Assembly: GCF_014647055.1 (NCBI RefSeq)
Contig: NZ_BMOL01000012.1
Coordinates: 35,779-99,778 of the forward strand
DNA: 64,000 bases
Direction of reading: 5' to 3'
From: Deinococcus aerolatus
GTDB lineage: Bacteria; Deinococcota; Deinococci; Deinococcales; Deinococcaceae
Part shown: positions 1 to 20,854 of the stretch, piece by piece
Layout: every line of letters begins with the position of its first letter
How positions within the stretch are numbered: position 1 is the stretch's first letter
Notes under the pieces: model-generated
What the model was told of the DNA's origin: nothing
Databases searched by the model: none
What the model saw: the letters and a program-made list of their open reading frames with translations, nothing else
Position numbers and translations under genes: made by a program

Positions 1-2439
1 CTCACCTCTTTTCCCGAATTCAAGTCGCTGGCCATTGGTCAGTCTGTTGCAGATGCCGCAGCGACCGGGAGGACGCAGAGTGCCGTCAGCTATATGGCCC
101 CATTCGGGCGCTGGATTGAACTCACGACATACCCAGGCCCCGATGGCATGTCACTGTTCACCCGCGACGTCACTGAAGCCAAGCAAGCGCAGCGCGAACA
201 GCAGATCAGCCAGGAAAGCTTTGCTGCCGTGTTCCAGGCCAGTCCCGTCGCCATCTTTGTCACCCGTCAGAAAGACAAGCACTTTCTTGACGTGAATACC
301 GAGTTCCTGCGTCAGAGCGGCTACACCCGTGAGGAGGTCCTCGGGAGATCCTCTCAGGACCTGGGGCTCTGGGCCGATCAGATGGACCGTGAAGTTGCCT
401 GGAGCATGGTAGACGGCCACCTGCCGGTTCACAGCCGTGAAGTCCTGTTCCTGAACAAGACGGGGGCCGAGATGCGCGGCGTCCTCTCGATCATTCCCAT
501 CGAATTGGCGGACGAGGCCTACGTGATTGGATTCGTGCGGGACGTCACCGAGGAAAAGCGGGCCCAGCAGCAGCTTCAGGCCAGCGAGGCCCGCGCCCGC
601 CACATCGCGGAGGAGTTGCAGCACACCCTGGATCTGTCCCTGGACCTGATTGTTTCGGTTGATTCGGACCACCGCTTCAGCACGGTCAGCGCCGCTTCAC
701 GCCAGATTCTGGGCTACGAGCCTGAAGAGATGATCGGCCACCCCATTGTGGATTTCATTCATCCCGATGACCGTGGCGATACCGTCAAGGAATCGCAGCG
801 TGTCCGTGATGGGCACACCACAACGACGTACCAGAACCGGTACTGCCACAAGGATGGAAGCTTGGTCTGGCTGGAATGGTCAGCGGTGATGCTGCCTGCC
901 AACGGGATGGTGTACGGCGTCGGACGCGACATCACCCAGCGCCGCATCGATGAGGAAGACCGGGCCTTCCTGGCGGCCATTGTCCAGGCCAGCCGCAATG
1001 TCATCATTGGCCTGTCGCTGGGCGGCATGATCCGCTTCTGGAATCCAGGAGCACAGGCGCTCTACGGGTACACGGCTGATGAAGCGATCGGCCAGCCGGT
1101 CACATTTCTGGTGCCTGAGGAGTTCCACGCGCGGGAAGAGGCGTTCTTCGCTCGGGTCAGACAGGGTCAGCAGGTCCAGCCGTTTGAAGCATGGCGCATC
1201 ACGAAGGCTGGACAGAGGATCCTGGTGCTGGTCACTCTCGCACCCATCCTGAACGCTGCCGGTGAGGTGATCGGCGTCTCCAGGATCGCCCAGGACATCA
1301 CGGCCCTGCGCACCGCCGAACAGGAGGTTCAAACGCTGAACAAGAGCCTTCAGCAACAACTGCGTCAGGTCAATGGCCTGCGGACCATTGACCAGTCCAT
1401 TGCCGTCGGCGCAGAGCTGGGCGTGACCCTCGGTCTCATTCTCGACAATGTCAGGGACCAGCTCGACATGGACGTGGCCACCATCTTGTTGCTCGATCCA
1501 CAGCGCAAAACACTTCGCTACACGGTGACTCGGGGCTTTTATACGGCCCAGCTGGAAGCGTCGGTCCTGAAACTGGGCGTGGGCCTGGCAGGACGGGTGG
1601 CCCGGACGCGCAAACCCCTCAGTGTGCCAGATCTTGCGACTGGCGAGATGCCGCCAGCCTGGCGGGCAACCTTCCAGGAGGAAGGACTGACGGCGTACTA
1701 CGGTGTCCCGCTGATCAGCAAGGGGCAGGTGCTGGGCGTGCTCGAAGTGTTGTGTCACGAGTCCTGGCCGCTGTCCCCCGAGTGGCTCACCACATTTGAA
1801 ACCCTGACCAGCCAAGCGACCATTGCCATTGACAACGCCTGGCTGTTCGAGAAGCTGGAACACAGCAACCTGGAATTGCGTCTGGCCTACGACGCCACCA
1901 TCGAGGGCTGGGCCAGGGCACTGGACTTGCGTGACAAGGAAACGGAAGGACACTCACGCCGGGTGACCGAGATGACCGTCGAGCTGTGCCAGATGCTGGG
2001 ATTCACGCCCGGACAACTGATTGATGTTCGCCGGGGCGCTCTGCTGCACGATATGGGGAAGATGGGGATTCCCGACGCGGTGCTGCTCAAGCCAGGGAAA
2101 CTCACCGATGAGGAGTGGGTGCTGATGAAAAAACACCCGGAATATGCGGTGAACCTGCTCTCACCCATCGAGTTCCTGCGTCCCGCTCTGGAAATCCCGC
2201 AACATCATCACGAGAAGTGGGACGGCAGTGGTTATCCGGCTGGGCTGGCAGGAGAGGCCATTCCACTGGTTGCCCGGGCCTTCGCAGTGGTGGATGTCTA
2301 CGACGCGCTGACCAGCGACCGCCCCTACCGAAAGGCCTGGACGCGGGAGCAGACCATCACCCATCTCCAGAACAGCTCAGGCACGCACTTCGATCCTGAG
2401 ATCGTGGAGGTCTTCATTCGCATGATTGGGCAGCCGTGA
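1..2439 (+). CDS. PAS-PAS-PAS-GAF-HD-GYP signalling protein, 5' end outside the window
   Basis: The reading frame is open from base 1, so the N-terminus lies upstream; 812 residues are visible. They hold the tail of one PAS domain (to about residue 65), three more PAS/PAC units (about 70-180, 200-305 and 310-435), a GAF domain (about 460-625) and a C-terminal HD-GYP domain (about 640-812). The HD-GYP part keeps HSRRV, LLHDMGK, HPEYA, HHEKWDGSGYP and DVYDALTSDRPYR, so the metal site and GYP motif look intact. The family hydrolyses cyclic-di-GMP; the PAS and GAF domains would sense a ligand, redox state or light. No membrane segment is seen in the visible part. It converges with a GGDEF gene, so opposing c-di-GMP activities sit side by side. 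The fold and family are secure; the signal is unknown. Confidence 0.93.
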   Translation, partial: LTSFPEFKSLAIGQSVADAAATGRTQSAVSYMAPFGRWIELTTYPGPDGMSLFTRDVTEAKQAQREQQISQESFAAVFQASPVAIFVTRQKDKHFLDVNTEFLRQSGYTREEVLGRSSQDLGLWADQMDREVAWSMVDGHLPVHSREVLFLNKTGAEMRGVLSIIPIELADEAYVIGFVRDVTEEKRAQQQLQASEARARHIAEELQHTLDLSLDLIVSVDSDHRFSTVSAASRQILGYEPEEMIGHPIVDFIHPDDRGDTVKESQRVRDGHTTTTYQNRYCHKDGSLVWLEWSAVMLPANGMVYGVGRDITQRRIDEEDRAFLAAIVQASRNVIIGLSLGGMIRFWNPGAQALYGYTADEAIGQPVTFLVPEEFHAREEAFFARVRQGQQVQPFEAWRITKAGQRILVLVTLAPILNAAGEVIGVSRIAQDITALRTAEQEVQTLNKSLQQQLRQVNGLRTIDQSIAVGAELGVTLGLILDNVRDQLDMDVATILLLDPQRKTLRYTVTRGFYTAQLEASVLKLGVGLAGRVARTRKPLSVPDLATGEMPPAWRATFQEEGLTAYYGVPLISKGQVLGVLEVLCHESWPLSPEWLTTFETLTSQATIAIDNAWLFEKLEHSNLELRLAYDATIEGWARALDLRDKETEGHSRRVTEMTVELCQMLGFTPGQLIDVRRGALLHDMGKMGIPDAVLLKPGKLTDEEWVLMKKHPEYAVNLLSPIEFLRPALEIPQHHHEKWDGSGYPAGLAGEAIPLVARAFAVVDVYDALTSDRPYRKAWTREQTITHLQNSSGTHFDPEIVEVFIRMIGQP

Positions 2440-2471
2440 CCTGCCAACGGATGAATCCGTTGGCAGGTCAC
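2436..2471. terminator. 36-base palindrome containing both convergent stop codons
   Basis: Bases 2436-2452 and 2455-2471 form a perfect 17-base-pair inverted repeat with a 2-base loop. The TGA of the HD-GYP gene (2437-2439) lies in one arm and the TGA of the GGDEF gene (2468-2470 on the minus strand) in the other. It has no T-tract on either side, but its position suggests a shared bidirectional terminator or RNA 3'-end stabiliser. Confidence 0.7.
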
Positions 2472-3547
2472 ATCAAGATCAGCTGATCAAGTTCCACCGG
2501 GGAGCGTTGGTCCTGGGCTTCGTCGTACCAGGCATACCCACTGCCCGCGCGTTTGATCCGGTACATGGCGGCGTCCGCCTGAATCAGAAGCTGTTCGGGC
2601 CTGTGGGTGTGGTCCGGATAACTGCTCAGTCCGATACTGCAGCGCACCAAAATGTCGTGACCGCGTAATGTGAACGGCTCCTTGAACGCTTGCTGGATAC
2701 GTTCCATCACATTCGCAGCGTCGTCTGCCGAACGGACATCGGTCAGCAGCAAGGTAAATTCATCACCGCTCATTCGGGCCACCACGTCGCTGGTGGCCAC
2801 CGAGTGCTTCAGACGCAGGGCGACCTGCTGTAGAAGTTCGTCGCCTGCCGCGTGCCCGAACGTGTCGTTGACAATTTTAAAGCGGTTGAGGTCCATCAGA
2901 CCCACCACTACTTTTTCACCAGACTGATCGGCGCGGCGGCAGGCCTGGGCCATCAGTTGGCGGAAATGGGCACGGTTGGGAAGCCCGGTCAATGTGTCGT
3001 GGAGGGCCATCGTACTGAGGTCCTGGACCGCGCGGCGCAGATTGAGTTCATCCATGGCCATCGCGGCGAACGATTCGAGCAGGACTTCTTGCTCAGCGCT
3101 GAACTCACGCGGGCGTTGGTCGAGCACGCAAAATGTGCCCAACTTATGACCCTCTGCCGTCATGAGCGGTGCGCCGGCGTAAAAGCGCAGGTGCGGCTCA
3201 CCCGTGACGTTGTCAAACTTCCTGAGCCGGGCGTCCTGGGTGGCGTCGTGAACAACCATCACACCGTCTTGAGCAATGGCGATGGAACAAAACGAAAGAC
3301 TCCGCGGACCCTGTGAAGGTTCGGAACCGGTTTTGGCTTTGAACCACTGCCGATGCTCATCGACGAACGTCACTGAAGCCATCGGCATGTCGAAAAACTG
3401 TGCTGCGAGCGTCACCAGCCGGTCGAATTGCGGCTCAGGGGCAGTGTCAAGGATGCCAAATCGGTAGAGGGCCGCCAGTCGCTGCTGCTCGTCATCGACT
3501 TCAGCAGTCAAGTGAGGATTGAAGAGCGCAGGTTCATCAGCATTCAC
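2468..3547 (-). CDS. GAF-GGDEF diguanylate cyclase
   Basis: A 359-residue cytoplasmic protein with a GAF domain (about residues 25-170) and a GGDEF domain (about 180-345). The GAF part has FVDEHRQWFK and FYAGAPL, typical of GAF domains fused to GGDEF. The cyclase part keeps HDTLTGLPNR, DLNRFKIVNDTFGHAAGD and the active-site loop MSGDEF. The signature is SGDEF rather than GGDEF, a variant that is active in some members of the family. No RxxD inhibitory site is visible five residues before the loop. The start is GTG at 3547 with no clear ribosome-binding site. It faces a c-di-GMP phosphodiesterase-type gene, which suggests a locally balanced signalling pair. Confidence 0.9.
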   Translation of the reverse strand: MNADEPALFNPHLTAEVDDEQQRLAALYRFGILDTAPEPQFDRLVTLAAQFFDMPMASVTFVDEHRQWFKAKTGSEPSQGPRSLSFCSIAIAQDGVMVVHDATQDARLRKFDNVTGEPHLRFYAGAPLMTAEGHKLGTFCVLDQRPREFSAEQEVLLESFAAMAMDELNLRRAVQDLSTMALHDTLTGLPNRAHFRQLMAQACRRADQSGEKVVVGLMDLNRFKIVNDTFGHAAGDELLQQVALRLKHSVATSDVVARMSGDEFTLLLTDVRSADDAANVMERIQQAFKEPFTLRGHDILVRCSIGLSSYPDHTHRPEQLLIQADAAMYRIKRAGSGYAWYDEAQDQRSPVELDQLILM

Positions 3548-3702
3548 ACGGCAACAGTGCGGCAGTGTTTATCACGAAATTCTTAATCAGGCACTAATGG
3601 AATGAATGCGGCGAAAGCTGAGGAGCGATACGCATTTCAAAAAAGTCGATATCTACGGAATGCCTGCTTAAACGTACACGTGACCGTGTGGACTTGGTGT
3701 TG

Positions 3703-3726
3703 ACCCGTGGCCGGGAGGCCACGGGT
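3703..3726. terminator. perfect 10-bp hairpin in the thiD/GGDEF intergenic gap
   Basis: The gap 3548-3822 holds no gene. Within it 3703-3712 and 3717-3726 are perfectly complementary with a 4-base GGGA loop. It lies about 100 bases beyond the thiD stop. There is no T-tract, so a termination role is inferred from position alone. Confidence 0.4.
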
Positions 3727-3822
3727 CTGATGCGCCTTGTTTAAGAACAACAGCGTCGTGTTTTAGCAGGGGCCAGCCCAGACTCCGCACGTCTTGATGC
3801 GTCCTTTACCCCACTGAGAGAG

Positions 3823-4589
3823 TCAGAAACTGAGGGGAGCAGCGACTGAGCCGTCACGCTGACTTTGAAAATTCAGTGGTCCACAGCCCCCGCCCAACCC
3901 AGGCGCGCTTTGAATGGCCGCCTGCACATAGGCGTGGGCGGCCCGCACCGCACCGGGCAAAGGCATCCCCCGTGCCAGATTGGACGTGATCGCCGCCGAG
4001 AGGGTGCACCCTGTCCCATGGGTGTGGCGGGTGGCCTGCCGAGGCGCGTGGAGTCGCAATTGAACATTCGGCGTCCGGAGCTCATCGGTTACGGTCGTCC
4101 CGTCTGCGTGGCCGCCCTTAAGTAGCAGAGGCAGATTTTCCGGCATCTCTGCGCCGAACAGGGCCCGCGCTTCGGGCAGATTGGGCGTGATTAGGGTGGC
4201 GAGAGGGAGGAGTTCATCTCGCAGGACTTGCACCGCATCAAGATCCAGCAATGCGTCCCCGCTCTTGGCCAGCAGCACCGGATCGGCCACCAGCGGCAGG
4301 CCACGTCCCCGGAGTGCCGCTGCCACCGCCCAGATAACAGCGGCGTTGCCCAACGCGCCGGTCTTGACGGCAGCCACCGGAAAGTCGTCCAGCACCGCTT
4401 CGATCTGCGCCCGCACCAGTTCCGGGTCCAGCGTATGCACCGCACGCACCCCGCGCGTGTTTTGCGCCGTAATCAGCGTCAAAGCCGACGTGCCGAAAAC
4501 CCCATGCGCCTCAAATGTTTTCAAATCTGCCTGAACGCCTGCCCCGCCTCCAGAATCAGAACCGGCGATGGTCAGGGTCACAGGGACGG

Positions 4590-4593
<4 letters not shown>
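3823..4593 (-). CDS. thiD: hydroxymethylpyrimidine/phosphomethylpyrimidine kinase
   Basis: A 256-residue member of the ribokinase-like ThiD family, which phosphorylates HMP and HMP-phosphate in the pyrimidine branch of thiamine synthesis. Seen motifs are the N-terminal [20 protein letters not shown], the substrate-side [21 protein letters not shown], and the C-terminal [10 protein letters not shown] anion hole with catalytic Asp replaced in the usual GTGC context. Length is normal. Its ATG overlaps the thiG stop by 4 bases (ATGA), so it is the last gene of a translationally coupled thiCESGD operon. Confidence 0.95.
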
Positions 4594-5396
<803 letters not shown>

Positions 5397-5398
5397 GC

Positions 5399-5613
5399 TC
5401 AGCCTCCTCCAGTGATGCGGACAATTTCCACGGTGTCGCCCGGGGCCAGCGGGCGGTCAGGAATCCGTGCGCCAGGGTAGAAGTCGTCGTTCACGGCCAC
5501 CGCCACCCGCTCCGGCGAGATATTCAGCTCGCGCAGGAGGAGCAGGAGCGTCAGGCCAGCACGGTAAGGGTGCGGTTCACCATTCAACTGCAAATCTTTG
5601 AGCGGCACTTTTT

Positions 5614-5623
<10 letters not shown>
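5399..5623 (-). CDS. thiS: sulfur carrier protein ThiS
   Basis: A 74-residue ubiquitin-fold protein ending in the Gly-Gly tail (ITGGG, one glycine longer than the common GG end). ThiS carries sulfur as a C-terminal thiocarboxylate to ThiG. The NGEP start of the beta-grasp fold and the [10 protein letters not shown] segment are typical. It overlaps thiE by 10 bases. No thiF adenylyltransferase or thiO oxidase is in this operon, so those steps must be encoded elsewhere or served by MoeB-like enzymes. Confidence 0.93.
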
Positions 5624-8267
<2,644 letters not shown>

Positions 8268-8269
8268 TC

Positions 8270-8313
8270 AAAAAAGACCACCCTCCCCCAAAAACGTTCG
8301 GAGGAGGGCGGCC
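8270..8313 (-). terminator. intrinsic terminator of the TPP riboswitch
   Basis: On the minus strand bases 8312-8300 pair with 8289-8277 in a 13-bp stem (three G-U pairs) with a 10-base loop, directly followed by six T residues (8275-8270). It sits between the aptamer and the thiC start, as expected for a transcription-attenuating expression platform. Confidence 0.88.
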
Positions 8314-8332
8314 ACAAAAGAGGTCCGCACCC

Positions 8333-8431
8333 GTCACGCTCCCTCCGCTGGTATGACCCAGATCAGGTTCCTAGGGTTGGGCGCGTTTGCCCTCTCAGCC
8401 CCCGCACATTACGGAGGACACCCCTGGTGAC
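8333..8431 (-). promoter_or_regulatory. TPP (thi-box) riboswitch aptamer
   Basis: Minus-strand reading gives GGGGTGTCC, the CTGAGAGGG core, ACCCT, GAACCTGATCTGG and GTCATACCAGCGGAGGGA in the right order for a TPP aptamer. GTCAC at 8431-8427 can pair with GTGAC at 8337-8333 to close stem P1. It precedes thiC by about 210 bases and is followed by an intrinsic terminator, so TPP binding should stop transcription. Confidence 0.95.
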
Positions 8432-8439
8432 TGCCTCGG

Positions 8440-8468
8440 AGGATGACAGGTGGGGGCGGAAGGGTCAA
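8440..8468 (-). promoter_or_regulatory. putative promoter of the thi operon
   Basis: On the minus strand a TTGACC -35 box (8468-8463) and a CATCCT -10 box (8445-8440) are separated by 17 bases and sit just upstream of the riboswitch. The region 8469-8666 shows nothing else recognisable. Confidence 0.6.
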
Positions 8469-8666
8469 GGGCAGGGCGGGCCGAGGGGCTATACAGGCGT
8501 CTCCTGCACGCCGGAAAGGAAATCCGGTAGTTCAGCGGAGAAATTGCCAAGAACCCTATGCAAAAAGCGGCTTGAGGTTCCTGGAACGAACCCCTCGGAC
8601 AGGACGCGGGCCAAGTCACTTCGCCCCGGTCAGCAGGTACGCTGACCACACCGCGAAGGGGCCCAG

Positions 8667-9126
8667 ATGCCAGGACGGAACCACAGCCGCGATTTCAACC
8701 TTGAGGTGGTGGGCCAGATCAATGCTGGCCTGTCCACCACCGCTCAGCTCTGCCGGGAACATTCCCTGGCCCCCAGCCTGATCCACTGTTGGAGCCAAGA
8801 GATCGGGACACGCGGCGAGGCCGCGTTGACCGCTCCGGCGGCGACGGACCGCAGTGCTGAACTGCCGATTGCCGAGCTGAAACGCTACTGCGGCCAGTTA
8901 TCTCTGAAAACACGATCTTGAAGTCATTGGCGACGAACCGCCCGAAAAGCGGCACCAGATGATCACGGACGCGGGACACGCGCACCCCACTGTGTCGGTG
9001 CGTCGCCTGTATGAGCTGCACGATGTCGGCTGCTCCTGGGACCTCCATCAATTGGGCTGGGACGTGACGAACCGTGACCAGCCTCTGGCCGATGACATCC
9101 AGGCAGTGGTGTTGGGGTGGAGCTGA
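8667..9126 (+). pseudogene. decayed IS3-family transposase orfA and start of orfB
   Basis: The first frame (8667-8921) encodes an IS3-type OrfA helix-turn-helix region (RDFNLEVVGQINAGLSTTAQLC, shown in part). Near 8912 the frame breaks: shifting one base restores ENTILKSLATNRPKSGTR and a TGA at 8960-8962, so a single base has been lost. A second frame starts with ATG at 8959, overlapping that TGA as orfB does in this family, and encodes TVSVRRLYELHDVGCSW before ending at 9126 just where the DDE domain should begin. The rest of orfB is missing. The element cannot be autonomous. Confidence 0.75.
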
Positions 9127-9285
9127 CGGAGCCGTCTTCACTGTTTAGCTGGAAAGCCCATTCCTCCGACTCCGAAAAAATTTGCGCTATACTTATCACG
9201 AGTGTTCCAAAGTACGGACTGGCCCAGGGCTGCTCTAGGTGATTGACCCAGCGCCTTTTCGTATCTGGAATTCAAGGAGTAGAAC

Positions 9286-9546
9286 ATGGCTGTAGGTAAA
9301 GTGAAATGGTTTAACGCAGAGAAAGGCTTTGGCTTCATCGAAACACCCGGCAGTCCTGACGTGTTCGCGCACTTCAGCGCGATCCAGAGCAGTGGCTTCA
9401 AGAAGCTGAACGAAGGCGACGAAGTGGAATTCGAAGTCGAAGCTGGTCAGGGCAACAAAGGCCCCCAGGCCAAGAACATCGTGGTCACGAAGGCTGGACC
9501 TGCACCTGCCTTCAACGACCGCCCTCGCCGCGACGACCGCTGGTAA
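9286..9546 (+). CDS. cold-shock domain protein
   Basis: An 86-residue CspA-type nucleic-acid chaperone. The RNA-binding motifs are present: KGFGFIE (RNP1, about residues 14-20) and VFAHFSAI (RNP2, about 26-33). The fold ends near residue 68; the tail is basic (RPRRDDRW). AAGGAG lies 7 bases before the ATG. A candidate -10 box TATACT is at 9188-9193, leaving a leader of about 90 bases, which is long enough for the thermosensitive 5' structures known for csp mRNAs. A strong intrinsic terminator follows. It is monocistronic and lies between two insertion-sequence remnants. Confidence 0.95.
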   Translation: MAVGKVKWFNAEKGFGFIETPGSPDVFAHFSAIQSSGFKKLNEGDEVEFEVEAGQGNKGPQAKNIVVTKAGPAPAFNDRPRRDDRW

Positions 9547-9568
9547 TTGCACTAAACTTTCAAACTGG

Positions 9569-9600
9569 AGAAGGGAGCCTTTGGGGGCTCCCTTCTTTTT
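9569..9600 (+). terminator. intrinsic terminator of the cold-shock gene
   Basis: Bases 9569-9579 and 9586-9596 form a perfect 11-bp stem with a 6-base loop, followed by a T run through 9600. Confidence 0.9.
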
Positions 9601-9702
9601 GGCAGATATAGCTTGTTGCGGGCAGTGTAGGTTTACATCCATCAAGTATCGCTGAAGGTCAAGGTACCGCAAGGGTTACCACACACCGATCAGCTGACAT
9701 TA

Positions 9703-10497
9703 GAAGTCATCCGGAAGTTTGTGATGCGGCTGAACGATGCTCAGTGGGCCGTCCTGTCGCCCCTTCTTCCTCGACCCGTCAAGCAGACCAAACGAGGACG
9801 GCCTCGCCGTCCAGACCGTGAGGTTCTGCACGGCATCCTCTGAGTCTTGCGGACCGGGGCACAGTGGGATGCCCTTCCCAAAGGTGAGTACCCTTCCAAG
9901 ACCACGTGTCATGCCCGCTTTCAGGAATGGAACGAACAGGGCGTGTTTCCGGCCATCCTGGCCGCGCTGTACGAGATGATCAAGGAGCTACAGCTCCTCG
10001 ATCTCCGGGAAGCGTTTGTAGACGGCACGTTCAGTGCCGCCAAAAAGGGGGCGCAGATGTCGGTCCCACCAAGAAGGGGAAGGGCACCAAGATCATGATC
10101 ATGGTGGACGCGAACGGCGTGCCGCTCGCGGTTCATACCTGCAGTGCCCGTCCCGCCGAAGTGAAGCTGGTCCACGCCACTCTCGCTGATTCCTTTGGGA
10201 TGGATTTTCCGAAGCGCTTGATTGGAGATAAAGCGTACGACAGCGATGGCTTGGACGCCGAACTGGCGGCACTTGGGATTTCGATGATCGCGCCCAATCG
10301 CCGGAATCGGCGAAAAACCCAGAATGGCAGGCCACTGCGCCGCTATAAGCGGCGCTGGAAGGTGGAGCGGACGATCGCATGGCTCCAGAGCTTCCGTCGT
10401 GTCCGGACCCGCGACGAGATCAAGTCACAGAACTTCCTGGGGATGGTTCTGCTGGCCTGCATCATCATTCTGATGCGCCTTATGTCCGGATGACCTC
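9703..10497 (+). mobile_element. IS5-family (IS427-like) insertion sequence, 795 bp, defective
   Basis: The element is bounded by imperfect terminal inverted repeats: GAAGTCATCCGGA at 9703-9715 and the complement of GAGGTCATCCGGA at 10485-10497 (12 of 13 match). A TA dinucleotide flanks each end (9701-9702 and 10498-10499), as expected for a TA target duplication. It carries one transposase gene in two frames. Family is inferred from the transposase DDE pattern and the size. Confidence 0.8.
9724..10493 (+). pseudogene. IS5-family transposase with an internal stop and a -1 frame change
   Basis: The first frame starts MRLNDAQWAVLSPLLP and meets TGA at 9841-9843, where the family normally has a tryptophan codon (GIL-stop-VLRTGAQWDALP), so it is a nonsense mutation. 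It continues to an A5-G5 run at 10042-10051, after which the -1 frame carries the rest (GGADVGPTKKGKGTK to the TGA at 10491-10493). That frame change is probably the programmed -1 slippage used by many IS427-type elements. All three acidic residues are present: FVDGTFS, GDKAYDS and VERTIAW. The internal stop makes this copy inactive unless read through. Confidence 0.85.
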
Positions 10498-10610
10498 TAG
10501 GCAAACGAGATACTTAGGCGTAGAATTAAAACACACCAAATCAGGTTGCTGTTCTGCATGGATAACCAGCGACCCGCCCCTTTCGTCACCGGCGTGAACC
10601 ATGCATCTGG

Positions 10611-10625
10611 ATTTCCTGTGGAAAT
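10611..10625. promoter_or_regulatory. perfect dyad upstream of xdhA
   Basis: ATTTCC and GGAAAT flank a 3-base TGT centre, 55 bases before the xdhA ATG. The gap 10498-10679 holds no gene, so this is a candidate operator for the purine-catabolism operon. No regulator gene is adjacent. Confidence 0.4.
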
Positions 10626-10679
10626 GTGGGTGCAGTGGAACGCCGGTATTGTTTTGTCTACCCGGAGTGAGGAGGCGAC

Positions 10680-12101
<1,422 letters not shown>

Positions 12102-12155
12102 GGGGGTGCTCTGGTTCCCGCCAGCACAGGACGACACGTCACCGGAGGTGACCCC

Positions 12156-14513
<2,358 letters not shown>

Positions 14514-14570
14514 CCGCGCGGAGGAACGGCAGGGGCGGGGCCGGCATCACCTCACCGGCTCCGGCGCGAC

Positions 14571-16774
<2,204 letters not shown>

Positions 16775-16856
16775 TGCTGGTCTGACCACCGCCCCCCCGA
16801 AAGGCACCCACACGCACGGCTCTTGAGGCAGCGCCGCAATGAGCGAAGGAGACCCT

Positions 16857-18266
<1,410 letters not shown>

Positions 18267-18302
18267 CCGCGCCAGACAGAGAGGCAGGCAGAGAGGACAG
18301 CG

Positions 18303-18340
18303 AAGAGGAGGAGCCGCGTACGCGGCTCCTCCTCTTCCTT
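18303..18340. terminator. bidirectional terminator between permease and acyl-CoA synthetase
   Basis: Bases 18303-18318 and 18321-18336 are a perfect 16-bp inverted repeat between two convergent genes, with short pyrimidine-rich tails on both sides. Confidence 0.85.
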
Positions 18341-18386
18341 TAATGATTTGAGCGCCCCGGTGTCCGGGCATCTGCCCAGGTTCAGT

Positions 18387-20066
<1,680 letters not shown>

Positions 20067-20357
20067 GGAAAAGGCCTCCTGGATCTGTTGTTTGCTGTGA
20101 TACCACTGAAGAAACTTGGATTGTCGGTGCCCAGAGTGTAGCGTGCGGCGCCGTTCCTGCGCCCCAGCGCGGCCCGGCACACCGAATTATCTTAATCAAT
20201 GGCTTTGTGCGTCTACCACGGGGTTTCAGTAGGTATTGAGAAAAACGCGTACTGGACGCACTTTTTCCGAATGAAAGACGGATAAGGGCGTGCTGGTGGG
20301 CATCCTTGCACCACACCCCCCTTCCCAAGCGTCACTGCGTATGTCATGCTGCTCACC

Positions 20358-20720
20358 ATGACGAAAAAGACTGCCAAGCCCGCCGCCAAGAAGACCGCTG
20401 CCAAAGCTGCGCCCGCCGCTGCCAAGGCCGCCCCCACCGCCAGCAACAAGGTCGCCAAGACCCAGCTGGTGGAAATGGTCGCCGACAAGACCGGCCTGAC
20501 CAAGAAGCAGAGCGAGGAAGCGGTCAGCGCCATGCTGGACGCCGTGGTCAGCTCCATCAAGGGCGGCCAGAGCGTCGGCCTGCCCGGCCTGGGCACCCTG
20601 AGCGTCAAGGACACCGCCGCCCGCACCGGCGTGCGCCCCGGCACCAGCGAGAAGATTCAGATTCCTGCCGGCAAGAAGGTGGCCTTCAAGGTTGCCAGCA
20701 CCCTGAAGGGCAACCTCTAA
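20358..20720 (+). CDS. HU-family nucleoid protein with Lys/Ala-rich N-terminal tail
   Basis: A 120-residue histone-like protein. Residues 1-32 are a Lys/Ala/Pro tail ([12 protein letters not shown] and repeats), and the HU core starts at [21 protein letters not shown]. The DNA-binding arm has [19 protein letters not shown] recall this tail and core as features of Deinococcus HU, which compacts the nucleoid and binds four-way junctions. The ATG at 20358 is chosen because it starts the MTKK motif; ATG 20346 is also in frame. No clear ribosome-binding site is present. Confidence 0.94.
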   Translation: MTKKTAKPAAKKTAAKAAPAAAKAAPTASNKVAKTQLVEMVADKTGLTKKQSEEAVSAMLDAVVSSIKGGQSVGLPGLGTLSVKDTAARTGVRPGTSEKIQIPAGKKVAFKVASTLKGNL

Positions 20721-20738
20721 GCTTTTTTCCTTCACGCG

Positions 20739-20770
20739 GAGCGGGCGGTCCTTCACTGGACTGCCCGCTC
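20739..20770 (+). terminator. terminator-like hairpin after HU
   Basis: Bases 20739-20751 pair with 20758-20770 in a 13-bp stem (one G-T pair) around a 6-base loop, 18 bases after the HU stop. A T-rich stretch lies before rather than after it, so it may stabilise the mRNA end as well as terminate. Confidence 0.65.
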
Positions 20771-20854
20771 TCGTTGTTCCGGGCCAGGGCGCCGGGCGAA
20801 GGTCTAGGGCTTGGCGGGCCGCTTGACGTGACGCTACATGAACGGCGTTGAGGG

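Noticed and set aside
880..1953. 357-codon open frame antisense to the PAS/GAF protein
   Set aside because: Composition is that of a shadow frame; the sense protein has intact domains.
20226..20756. Minus-strand frame over HU
   Set aside because: Ala/Gly-rich mirror of the HU Lys/Ala tail.
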